NCBI GenBank assembly: GCA_003132865.1
Contig: PKYZ01000253.1
Coordinates: forward strand, 2,897 to 11,131
DNA from: Bryobacterales bacterium
GTDB lineage: Bacteria > Acidobacteriota > Terriglobia > Bryobacterales > Bryobacteraceae
Direction of reading: 5' to 3'
DNA length: 8,235 bases
Below, in pieces: positions 1 through 5,726 of the stretch; within the stretch, counting starts at the first letter, position 1, and every line of letters begins with the position of its first letter. Made by a program: the position numbers and the translations under genes. The notes under the pieces are model-generated. The model saw only the letters and a program-made list of their open reading frames with translations. It was not told the DNA's origin and ran no database searches.

Positions 1-296
1 AACAGGGCGGAACGGTCCGCGCCGGTCACCAGGTCTTTGCCTTGCGCATCGGTGAAAAAATGTTCCGGCCCGAAGTAGGCCTGCAGTTTCCGCAAGTAAG
101 CGCCCAGCGCCGCGGGACCTCCGGATCGATAGGTCACCTCGGCCTCGTCCACCTGGAACGCCACGGTCCTTTCGAACGGCCCTCCCTTCCCGGAGATCCG
201 GGATGCCAGGCCGGCCGAGATGAACAGATACGCGCCGAGCGAAAGCACCAGCGTGCCGAACGACCACAGCAGGATCTTGGCGAAGACCGTTCTCAT
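1..296 (-). CDS. Sensor histidine kinase, N-terminal part (cut by window edge)
   Basis: Only the first 98 codons are present; the kinase core lies outside the window. The protein begins MRTVFAKILLWSFGTLVLSL. A hydrophobic segment at about residues 5-30 is a membrane anchor, followed by a soluble stretch (VDEAEVTYRSGG, then LRKLQAYFGPEHFFTDAQGK) that fits the extracytoplasmic sensor region of CpxA-like kinases. No HAMP, HisKA or ATPase domain is visible, so the kinase call rests on this architecture and on the response regulator directly upstream on the same strand. The ATG at 294-296 lies 13 nt after the regulator's stop, so the two are almost certainly cotranscribed. A nearer ATG that overlaps the regulator stop (311-313) reaches a stop after six codons and was not used. 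Expected role: sense an envelope signal and phosphorylate the regulator. Confidence 0.8.
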   Translation of the reverse strand, partial: MRTVFAKILLWSFGTLVLSLGAYLFISAGLASRISGKGGPFERTVAFQVDEAEVTYRSGGPAALGAYLRKLQAYFGPEHFFTDAQGKDLVTGADRSAL

Positions 297-309
297 TCGG
301 CCGCGTCTC

Positions 310-996
310 TCATTCCGCCGCCTCTGGGGATGCCGCGAAAAAGTAGCCCACGCCGCGCACCGTGCGGATCTGGACGCGATCGCCGCGCTCCAACTTTCTC
401 CGCAGATGGCTGATGTGGACGTCCAGCGAGCGCTCGTAAGGCGTGGATTCCCGCTGGTAAAGAACCGCGGCCAGCTCATTGCGCGAAACCACGCGGCCCG
501 CCGAGCGCACCAGGAAGTCGAGTATGTCGAACTCGATGGCGGTAAGATCGACGGTTTCGCCCGCGACCCACGCCTCGCGGGTTTGTGAGTCGACCCGCAC
601 GCCGCCGGCTTCGGCCACCTGGGACGCGCCGCCCTGCCCCGCGCGCCGCAACACAGCCCGCATACGCGCCAGCAGTTCTTCGGGGCCGAACGGCTTCGGC
701 AGGTAATCGTCGGCGCCGGCATTGAGGCCGGCGATGCGGTCGGTTTGCGCGGTGCGTGCCGTCAACAGGATCACCGGGACGCAGCTGCGCCGCCGGATTT
801 GTTTCAGCAGCTCGAAGCCATCCAGAATCGGCAGCATCACGTCGAGGATGACGAGGTCGTATTGGCCTTCCAGGGCACGCGCCAGACCGCGCGGGCCATC
901 GTGCGCCGCTTCGATGGCGAACTCGTGTTGTAAGAAGAAATCGGCCATTAGGGCGCAGAGGTCCGTATCGTCGTCCACCAGCAGCACTCGTCTCAC
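310..996 (-). CDS. OmpR/PhoB-family response regulator (CpxR-like)
   Basis: The 228-residue protein has the full two-domain architecture of a DNA-binding response regulator. Receiver domain, residues 1-120: acidic pocket D8-D9-D10, phospho-acceptor D52 in VILDVMLP, switch T79 in LLTAR, and K101 in the Y-L-P-K-P motif. The C-terminal winged helix (about 128-223) shows the recognition helix SLDVHISHLRRKLE and the wing VRGVGYFF. Length is normal for the family. The start is GTG at 994-996; an in-frame TGA six codons upstream (1012-1014) leaves no better start, and the ribosome-binding site is weak. It is followed by the histidine kinase 13 nt later. A 20-bp sequence found 40 bp upstream recurs before the TonB-dependent receptor, which suggests autoregulation and control of the receptor (inferred). 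The CpxR resemblance is my reading; other OmpR subgroups remain possible. Confidence 0.95.
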   Translation of the reverse strand: MRRVLLVDDDTDLCALMADFFLQHEFAIEAAHDGPRGLARALEGQYDLVILDVMLPILDGFELLKQIRRRSCVPVILLTARTAQTDRIAGLNAGADDYLPKPFGPEELLARMRAVLRRAGQGGASQVAEAGGVRVDSQTREAWVAGETVDLTAIEFDILDFLVRSAGRVVSRNELAAVLYQRESTPYERSLDVHISHLRRKLERGDRVQIRTVRGVGYFFAASPEAAE

Positions 997-1035
997 TAAT
1001 TCAGTTGTAACTCAGAATGGGGGCGCATAACGAGC

Positions 1036-1055
1036 CTTTTACAAAACTTAAGATT
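1036..1055. promoter_or_regulatory. 20-bp repeated operator-like box, copy 1 (upstream of the response regulator)
   Basis: The sequence CTTTTACAAAACTTAAGATT is identical to 1966-1985. It contains TTTAC (1038-1042), five bases, then TTAAG (1048-1052); on the other strand this reads CTTAA-N5-GTAAA. Half-sites spaced one helical turn apart are the layout of CpxR boxes (GTAAA-N5-GTAAA); one half here is a perfect match and the other only partial. It ends 40 bp before the regulator's GTG. The regulator binding it is an inference. Confidence 0.6.
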
Positions 1056-1076
1056 GCGTCCGGATTGAAGCCCGCA

Positions 1077-1114
1077 GGCCGACGTGGACGTCGGCCGCAG
1101 GACTGGAGTCCTGC
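1077..1114. repeat. Twin palindromes with TGGA loops (REP-like element or terminator)
   Basis: Two perfect hairpins stand back to back. The first has 8-bp arms GGCCGACG/CGTCGGCC around TGGA (1077-1096). The second has 7-bp arms GCAGGAC/GTCCTGC around TGGA (1097-1114). Both loops are the same four bases, and CCTACG follows. The element lies just after the stop of the HELLE-motif gene, so it could end that transcript before the regulator promoter, but no T-run follows on either strand. The paired-palindrome form is typical of dispersed REP-like repeats; only one copy is in this window. Confidence 0.6.
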
Positions 1115-1121
1115 CCTACGC

Positions 1122-1880
1122 TTAGCGTCTGCCAGCGTCCGCAGCGCTCCTCACCCACTGGTTACGCGGCGTACGGCGGCGATCTCGCCGGCTGCCGATG
1201 GGTGCTCGCTGGGGGACGAACGCCGCGGGCTGCGGTAAAGGCCGCGAGATCTGCTGCCAGCCGGTTCCGGACGTCATGTCGTAGACACTGATGTAACCGC
1301 CGGGCAACAGTTGAAATGGATCCGTGATCCTAAGTTGGTGGTCGAATTGGGTGGAGCCGGTTTGCCGGAACGATTCAAACCAAGCCGGGTATACAAAATC
1401 CGACACGAGCACGCCATTGACGTCATATCCATCTGGGTCTGCCTCGCACGCGTCGCAGACTTCGTAAGCGTACAGGCGTCCGACCACGTTTTGGTTGAGG
1501 TCGAAGTTCGTCATGGTAAGGGCTGTCAGATTGATCGCGGGATCTCCGAGCATTTCCAGCAGTTCGTGGCTCGCCGTGACAGTCCACTGGCCAAATTGCA
1601 GGTCCGTTGCTGCAAAGACCTTTCCCAGCGGCAAACCGTCCGGCGTCATGTCGTGATAGCCCAACGCCCCGGCTTGGTCGGAATTGTCCAGCACCACCAG
1701 CCACCAGTGTCCGGCTGGTGGTTGTTGGCCTTTGGGAACAAAATCGAGATCCGCATCGACCCCCCAGGGGGGCGCAAAATCCCGCGAAACCTGCGTTTGC
1801 AGTGCCGGCACGACCGCGCGCACCTGGTCGTCAGTCAGCGTCGAGCTTACGTTGTTGATCGATATCCTTATCTGGGCCAT
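1122..1880 (-). CDS. Uncharacterised protein with HELLE motif (possible metallopeptidase-like)
   Basis: The 252-residue protein begins MAQIRISINN and has no signal peptide, so it is probably cytoplasmic unless exported by another route. The centre carries TVTASHELLEMLGDP (H105, E106, E109, D113), which resembles a zinc-site helix but has Glu where HExxH peptidases have the second His. Further on are YEVCDACEAD (E140, C142, C145, E146) and VSDFVYPAWF (159-168), conserved-looking acidic and cysteine positions that could complete a metal site. The tail after about residue 228 is very basic (SRRDRRRTPR). I recall similar HELxE proteins as hypothetical proteins in many bacteria, with no function I can name. 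The start is ATG 1878-1880 because GGAGAAG (1884-1890) lies just before it; the longer reading from 1901 would absorb that site. The gene is divergent from the TonB-dependent receptor and shares its upstream region. Confidence 0.75.
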   Translation of the reverse strand: MAQIRISINNVSSTLTDDQVRAVVPALQTQVSRDFAPPWGVDADLDFVPKGQQPPAGHWWLVVLDNSDQAGALGYHDMTPDGLPLGKVFAATDLQFGQWTVTASHELLEMLGDPAINLTALTMTNFDLNQNVVGRLYAYEVCDACEADPDGYDVNGVLVSDFVYPAWFESFRQTGSTQFDHQLRITDPFQLLPGGYISVYDMTSGTGWQQISRPLPQPAAFVPQRAPIGSRRDRRRTPRNQWVRSAADAGRR

Positions 1881-1883
1881 AGT

Positions 1884-1890
1884 CTTCTCC
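1884..1890 (-). promoter_or_regulatory. Ribosome-binding site that fixes the start of the HELLE gene
   Basis: On the minus strand this reads GGAGAAG, with six bases between GGAG and the ATG at 1880. It favours the 252-residue product over a seven-residue longer one. Confidence 0.7.
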
Positions 1891-1903
1891 TTGCCTCTCA
1901 CTA

Positions 1904-1909
1904 TCTATA
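1904..1909 (-). promoter_or_regulatory. Possible -10 element for the HELLE gene
   Basis: The minus strand reads TATAGA here, 24 bases before the ATG. No good -35 hexamer lies at the usual distance, so this is a weak suggestion. The rest of the 146-bp divergent region holds the second 20-bp box. Confidence 0.25.
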
Positions 1910-1965
1910 GCGGATTCACGTGTGATTTCGGGACACGCATCTTTTGCGGCACTCTACCTCAGCCG

Positions 1966-1985
1966 CTTTTACAAAACTTAAGATT
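1966..1985. promoter_or_regulatory. 20-bp repeated operator-like box, copy 2 (upstream of the TonB-dependent receptor)
   Basis: This is an exact 20/20 copy of 1036-1055, in the same orientation on the plus strand, with TTTAC at 1968-1972 and TTAAG at 1978-1982. It ends 41 bp before the receptor ATG, almost the same distance as copy 1 has to the regulator start, although the box faces the other way relative to the gene. It also lies upstream of the divergent HELLE gene. The two copies flank that gene, so a duplication or mobile-element origin was considered, but the matched distances to start codons favour a regulatory site. Confidence 0.6.
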
Positions 1986-2016
1986 CACCGGAGCGCTTTT
2001 GGCGAATACTGGAGTT

Positions 2017-2021
2017 GGGAG
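2017..2021 (+). promoter_or_regulatory. Ribosome-binding site that fixes the receptor start
   Basis: GGGAG is five bases before ATG 2027-2029. It argues for that ATG and against the in-frame TTG at 2015, and the ATG also begins the signal peptide cleanly. Confidence 0.75.
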
Positions 2022-2026
2022 CAATC

Positions 2027-4972
2027 ATGAAACGGCCGTGGGCGTTGACCGCCCTCTTAGTGTCTCTATCCATAAACGGCGCGGCGCAGACTGCGGCGCG
2101 CCTGCACGGGGTGGTCACCGACCCATCCGGCGCGTCGGTCCCGGGCGCGCTGGTGCAACTGCGCGGGCCAGGCGTGGACCAACGAGCCAGCGCCGACGCC
2201 AGCGGCAAATACGCAATCGAGGCGGTAAAGCCCGGCAAGTACACAGTGCGGTTTGTCGCCAAAGGGTTCACATCGATCGAGCGCAAGGATGTGGAAATCG
2301 TCAAGCCCACCGTGCTCGACGCGCAGTTGGTCATTGCCGTCGAAAACCAGGTAGTTAATGTCGAGGCCGAAGCCAACAGCGTGAGCGCGGACACGGCCGA
2401 AAATGGCGATGCGCTGGTGCTTAAGGAAAAAGAGCTGGCGGCGCTATCCGACGATCCCGACGAGCTTTCGCAGCAATTGCAGGCGCTGGCTGGTCCCGGC
2501 GGCGGCCCCGATGGGGCGCAGATCTACATTGACGGCTTCACCGGCGGCAATTTGCCGCCAAAATCGTCGATCCGCGAGGTGCGCATCAACTCCAACCCGT
2601 TCTCGCCGGAATACGACCGGCCGGGTTTCGGGCGCATCCAGATTTTCACCAAGCCGGGCAGCGACAAGATCCGCGGCCAGGCCTTCATGCAGTACAACAA
2701 GGAAGCCTTGAACTCGCGCAGCCCGCTGCTCGACCAGTCCAAGCGGCCGCCCTATCAACAGCAATTCTACGGGTTGAGCCTCAGCGGGCCGCTCTTCAAA
2801 TCCAAAGCTTCCTTCAGCTTCGACGCCGAACACCGCACTATCGATGAAAACGCATTCATCCTGGCCACTACCCTGGATGCCAACCTGAACCCGCTGAACA
2901 TCAACCAGGCGATCCTGACGCCGCAATTCCGCACCACGCTGAGTCCGCGCGTGGATTATTCGATCAACGCCAACAATACGCTGACCGTGCGCTATCAGAA
3001 CACACGCGTGGAGATGGACAAAGAAGGCGCCGGCAATTTCAGCCTGGCGGACCAGGCTTACAATCAGACCTCCTCCGAAAATACGCTGCAAGTCACCGAG
3101 ACCGCCGTGCTCAGCGGCAGCGCCATTAACGAAACGCGGTTCCAGTACATGCGCTCGGCTCTGAACGACATTGCGAACAATAGCACTCCCGCTCTCATTG
3201 TGGCGGGCGCGTTCCAGTCGGGCGGTCCGCAAATCGGTAACTCCTCCGCCATCACGAATAACTGGGAACTGACGAATACTTCGACTTACACCAAAGGCCG
3301 GCATGTCTTGAAATGGGGCGGCCGCGTGCGGGAATCGCTTCTGCGCGACACATCCGTCAATAACTTCGGCGGCACCTTCACCTTCTTCGGCGGCATCGGG
3401 CCGGAGCTGGACGCCAACAACCAGGCGATGGCCGGCACTTCCGAACAACTTTCCGCGCTGGAGGTCTACCGGCGCACGCTGCTGTTCGAACAGGAAGGTC
3501 TGACGGCCGCCGGGATTCGCGCGTTGGGAGGCGGCGCTTCGCAATATAGCCTGAGCGCGGGTATTCCCACCGCCGCCTTGCATCAGCTCGATACCGGACT
3601 GTTCGTGAACGACGACTGGCGCCTGCGCCCCAACTTGACCTTGAGCTACGGTTTGCGTTACGAGGCGCAGACTAACATCGGAGACCATGGGGACGTTGCG
3701 CCACGCTTCGCGGTAGCCTGGGGCATCGATGGCGGCGCGAACAAATCCGCCAAGACGGTGCTGCGCGCGGGGTTTGGAGTCTTCTACGACCGCATCGGAA
3801 TCAACGACACACTGAATGCGCTGCGCTACAACGGCGTCACGCAGCAATCCTATCTGGTTCTGAATCCGGACTTCTTTCCCACGGCGCCTTCGCTCGAATC
3901 GCTGGCGAGCAGCCGGCAGCCGCAAGAGTTACAACTGCTTTACGGGGGCATTCAGGCGCCGCGAACTTATCAGGCAAATATCGGCGTCGACCGGCAAATT
4001 AATCAACACGTCCGGTTCAACGTGAGCTACGTCGGCAACCGCGGCGTACATCTGGAGCGCTCCGCCAATATCAACGCGCCCGTTGACGGAGTTTACCCTT
4101 ATGGCGATTCCGACATCCGCCTGCTGACCGAAACGGTGGGTTACAGCCGGTCTAACAGGCTGCTGGTCAGTCCGAACGTGAATTTCGGGAAGATATTCCT
4201 GTTTGGGTTTTATGGTCTCTCTTACGGGATGGACGATAACGAAGGCGCGCCCGCCAACCCATCCAACCTAAGGGCGGAGTGGGGACCTTCCTCGTTCGCC
4301 GATATCCGGCACCGCTTGCTGCTGGGCAGCAGTCTGCCGCTGTTGCTGAAGTTCACCATCAGCCCGTTCTTCCTGGTGCAGAGCGGCACGCCGTACAACA
4401 TCACCACCGGGATCGATTCGAATGGCGACGGATTCGCGGCCGAGCGGCCGGAGCTGATGGCCGGCCTGAGCGCCTCCGGTTGCACGGGTGGCGGTCTGGT
4501 CTACGCCGCGGGATTCGGCTGCTTCAACCTGGATCCCGCGGCGGGCGCGGCCACCATCGGGCGGAATTACGCGCGCGGTCCGGCCACCGTGAACCTGGGT
4601 TTGCGCTTGGCGCGGACGTGGTCGTTTGGAGGCGAGGGCGAGTCCGGGCCGGCGCAAGGGCAGACGGGACCTCCGCCTGGAGCGGGCGGCGCGCGCGGTG
4701 GCGGCGGCCCGGGTGGTCCTGGAGGCGGCGGTCCGCCACCGGGAGGCGGTCCTCCGGCGGGAGCGTTTGGCGCGGTGACCGGCCGCAAGTACAATCTGAC
4801 GCTGAGCATTAACGCGCGCAATGCGCTGAATCACCCAAACTACGCGGCGCCGGAGGGCGACCTGAGCTCGCCTTATTTCGGGCAGTATCTCAGCCTGGCG
4901 GGATTTGGTCCGTTCGGCTCGCCGAGCACTTACAATCGCAAGATCGACTTGCAACTGCGCTTGACATTCTGA
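2027..4972 (+). CDS. TonB-dependent receptor, Oar-like, with carboxypeptidase-regulatory-like domain
   Basis: A 981-residue outer-membrane protein. It opens with a signal peptide (MKRPWALTALLVSLSINGAA, probable cut near residue 20). A carboxypeptidase-regulatory-like beta-sandwich follows (about 24-95: LHGVVTDPSGASVPGALVQL, ASGKYAIEAVKPGKYTVRF). The plug spans about 125-215 (IYIDGFTGG, SIREVRINSNPFSPEYDRPG, GRIQIFTKPGSD). The barrel runs from about 218 and includes the family-typical SGPLFKSKASFSFDAEHRT and LNHPNYAAPEGDLSSPYFGQ. The chain ends in LRLTF, the terminal aromatic residue expected of a BAM substrate. Such receptors are greatly expanded in Acidobacteriota and are thought to import large substrates using TonB energy; the ligand cannot be read from sequence. 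Oddity: a Gly/Pro-rich stretch at residues 868-913. It probably responds to the adjacent two-component system through the shared 20-bp box (inferred). No ABC or SusD-like partner is adjacent. Confidence 0.93.
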   Translation: MKRPWALTALLVSLSINGAAQTAARLHGVVTDPSGASVPGALVQLRGPGVDQRASADASGKYAIEAVKPGKYTVRFVAKGFTSIERKDVEIVKPTVLDAQLVIAVENQVVNVEAEANSVSADTAENGDALVLKEKELAALSDDPDELSQQLQALAGPGGGPDGAQIYIDGFTGGNLPPKSSIREVRINSNPFSPEYDRPGFGRIQIFTKPGSDKIRGQAFMQYNKEALNSRSPLLDQSKRPPYQQQFYGLSLSGPLFKSKASFSFDAEHRTIDENAFILATTLDANLNPLNINQAILTPQFRTTLSPRVDYSINANNTLTVRYQNTRVEMDKEGAGNFSLADQAYNQTSSENTLQVTETAVLSGSAINETRFQYMRSALNDIANNSTPALIVAGAFQSGGPQIGNSSAITNNWELTNTSTYTKGRHVLKWGGRVRESLLRDTSVNNFGGTFTFFGGIGPELDANNQAMAGTSEQLSALEVYRRTLLFEQEGLTAAGIRALGGGASQYSLSAGIPTAALHQLDTGLFVNDDWRLRPNLTLSYGLRYEAQTNIGDHGDVAPRFAVAWGIDGGANKSAKTVLRAGFGVFYDRIGINDTLNALRYNGVTQQSYLVLNPDFFPTAPSLESLASSRQPQELQLLYGGIQAPRTYQANIGVDRQINQHVRFNVSYVGNRGVHLERSANINAPVDGVYPYGDSDIRLLTETVGYSRSNRLLVSPNVNFGKIFLFGFYGLSYGMDDNEGAPANPSNLRAEWGPSSFADIRHRLLLGSSLPLLLKFTISPFFLVQSGTPYNITTGIDSNGDGFAAERPELMAGLSASGCTGGGLVYAAGFGCFNLDPAAGAATIGRNYARGPATVNLGLRLARTWSFGGEGESGPAQGQTGPPPGAGGARGGGGPGGPGGGGPPPGGGPPAGAFGAVTGRKYNLTLSINARNALNHPNYAAPEGDLSSPYFGQYLSLAGFGPFGSPSTYNRKIDLQLRLTF
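4628..4767 (+). repeat. Gly/Pro-rich low-complexity tract inside the receptor
   Basis: About 46 codons (residues 868-913) are almost entirely Gly, Pro and Ala, with imperfect repeats such as GGPGGPGGGGPPPGGGPP. At DNA level it is an imperfect GGAGGCGG/GGTCCGCC-type repeat. It lies between two barrel strands (TWSFGGEG before, GRKYNLTLSINARN after), so it probably forms a flexible loop; whether that loop is surface-exposed is inferred. Confidence 0.8.
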
Positions 4973-4989
4973 CGGTGTGAGGGCTGATG

Positions 4990-5009
4990 ACGAGGCCCGC
5001 CGGCTTCGT
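4990..5009. terminator. Possible terminator hairpin after the receptor
   Basis: Arms ACGAGGCC and GGCTTCGT (8 bp with one G-T pair) enclose CGCC, starting 18 nt after the receptor stop. No T-run follows, so it may not be a factor-independent terminator; it could be a 3'-end stabiliser. Confidence 0.35.
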
Positions 5010-5159
5010 GGCTTGGCGCGTCAGGTCCTTTCACGCTATTCATTGCGACTGAGCTTGTTTTCGCATTGGCGAGAAAAGTGCTTGCGTCATGACCGGGTGC
5101 CATGAGACTTCTTCTTCTGCCGCCGCTGTCGGGCTAAGTCGATTCCGAAGAGGCTGAAA

Positions 5160-5179
5160 GCCAAGGCCGAAGCCTTGGC
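5160..5179. other. Perfect 8-bp hairpin, UUCG loop on the minus strand
   Basis: Arms GCCAAGGC/GCCTTGGC enclose CGAA on the plus strand. On a minus-strand RNA the loop is C(UUCG)G, the very stable tetraloop. There is no T-run on either side. It lies 70 bases upstream of the small membrane-protein ATG, so it could sit in that mRNA's leader or end a minus-strand transcript. Confidence 0.45.
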
Positions 5180-5248
5180 CAGGGCTGTCCCGAAGGTGGC
5201 TCGAGTCGTGAAGAATTTGCAAATCGTTTCCAGAAAGGTGGTTATCGC

Positions 5249-5398
5249 ATGTTGTGGACAATCTTCGTCGTGCTGTTGATCCTCTGGTTGTTGGGTATGG
5301 TGACGTCGTACACACTTTACGGCTACATTCACCTTCTTCTGCTCATCGCCGTGGTCGTTCTGGTGATCCGTTTGATTCAGGGCCGCAGAGTTGTGTGA
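5249..5398 (+). CDS. Small two-helix membrane protein, lmo0937 family (DUF5670-like)
   Basis: The 49-residue protein has the pattern of the lmo0937 family: it begins MLWTIFVVLLILWLLGMVTS, continues YTLYGYIHLLLLIAVVVLVI, and ends RLIQGRRVV. Two hydrophobic segments (about 2-18 and 26-42) are separated by a short polar turn with Tyr and His, and the basic C-terminus should lie in the cytoplasm. Family length is about 45-55 residues, so it is complete. An AAAGGTGG ribosome-binding site lies eight bases before the ATG. No molecular function is established for the family; members are spread across soil bacteria. It converges with the 56-residue gene, whose stop is 8 bases from this one's, so the two may share 3' ends or interfere at RNA level. 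Recognition is from memory of the family pattern. Confidence 0.85.
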   Translation: MLWTIFVVLLILWLLGMVTSYTLYGYIHLLLLIAVVVLVIRLIQGRRVV

Positions 5399-5406
5399 GC
5401 CGCGAT

Positions 5407-5577
5407 TCACTGACCCGGCCGGTGACCCTTCTCCTTGTGTTGCTTCATTACGGTGCGGGCAGCAACCTCTTTGGCACGCTTGCCATACCGGCCGCTCTGC
5501 TCCGCGGCTTCCTTGATGTGTTCGTATTCTCGTTGCTCCTTCGGACCTACACCTCGCAAGTGCTTTTTTCCTGGCAT
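5407..5577 (-). CDS. Small charged helical protein, 56 residues
   Basis: The protein begins MPGKKHLRGVGPKEQREYEH, continues IKEAAEQSGRYGKRAKEVAA and ends RTVMKQHKEKGHRPGQ. It is highly charged, mostly helical, with no signal peptide or membrane segment. The pattern EYEHIKEAA-(about 10)-AKEVAARTVMK resembles small proteins often labelled plasmid-stabilisation or Rho-N-like stress proteins, in which EHI and A-A-T-V-K positions recur; that label carries no proven function and I do not adopt it. The strong AGGAG six bases before the ATG (5584-5588), the codon-regular frame and the stop near the neighbour's stop support a real gene. It converges with the lmo0937-type gene. Its upstream region runs towards the fabD promoter area, and I saw no clear promoter for it. 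Confidence 0.8.
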   Translation of the reverse strand: MPGKKHLRGVGPKEQREYEHIKEAAEQSGRYGKRAKEVAARTVMKQHKEKGHRPGQ

Positions 5578-5650
5578 ATCTTTCTCCTGTTCGACGGCGT
5601 TTCCGTGGACAGTGAAAGCTAAGCAATTGGAAGACCATCCGGGCGGAAAC

Positions 5651-5672
5651 CGCTCCCTGACCGCTCCCTGAC
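5651..5672. repeat. 11-bp tandem duplication
   Basis: CGCTCCCTGAC occurs twice with no gap (5651-5661 and 5662-5672) in the region between the 56-residue gene and fabD. It may be a recent slippage duplication or a pair of protein-binding sites. Confidence 0.8.
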
Positions 5673-5693
5673 GGTCGCGGCTCTGTAACGCGG

Positions 5694-5721
5694 CCGGTTA
5701 TAATACGCGCCCGGTTATAAT
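5694..5721 (+). promoter_or_regulatory. Duplicated TATAAT promoter element of fabD
   Basis: CCGGTTATAAT occurs at 5694-5704 and 5711-5721, a 17-bp period, each with a perfect TATAAT -10 hexamer (5699-5704 and 5716-5721). No TTGACA-like -35 is at 17 bp from either. The second would start RNA at about 5727-5729, exactly at the fabD start codon. The first would give a leader of about 16 bases that contains no ribosome-binding site. Confidence 0.55.
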
Positions 5722-5726
5722 CGCCT

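Larger units (their letters stand above)
4973..5248. other. Intergenic stretch without a convincing gene
   Basis: These 276 bases hold two hairpins (4990-5009 and 5160-5179) and no ORF with a credible start and ribosome-binding site. A plus-strand reading at 5136-5220 gives a helix-like peptide (PKRLKAKAEALARAVPKVAR), but a stop lies upstream at 5103 with no start codon between. It may be chance or a relic. The promoter of the small membrane-protein gene should be here, but I see no clear -35/-10 pair. Confidence 0.5.

Noticed and set aside
1311..1910. 199-residue plus-strand reading opposite the HELLE gene
   Set aside because: It has no ribosome-binding site or family pattern, while the minus strand has both.
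1036..1985. The two 20-bp copies as ends of a mobile element carrying the HELLE gene
   Set aside because: They are direct copies without inverted ends or a transposase, and their nearly equal distances to two start codons fit regulatory sites better.
2444..3925. 493-residue minus-strand reading inside the receptor gene
   Set aside because: It is antisense to a clear TonB-dependent receptor; long antisense frames are common in GC-rich DNA, and it shows no recognisable domain.
5136..5220. Helix-like peptide reading in the intergenic region as a small gene
   Set aside because: There is an upstream stop at 5103 and no start codon before the reading, and no ribosome-binding site.
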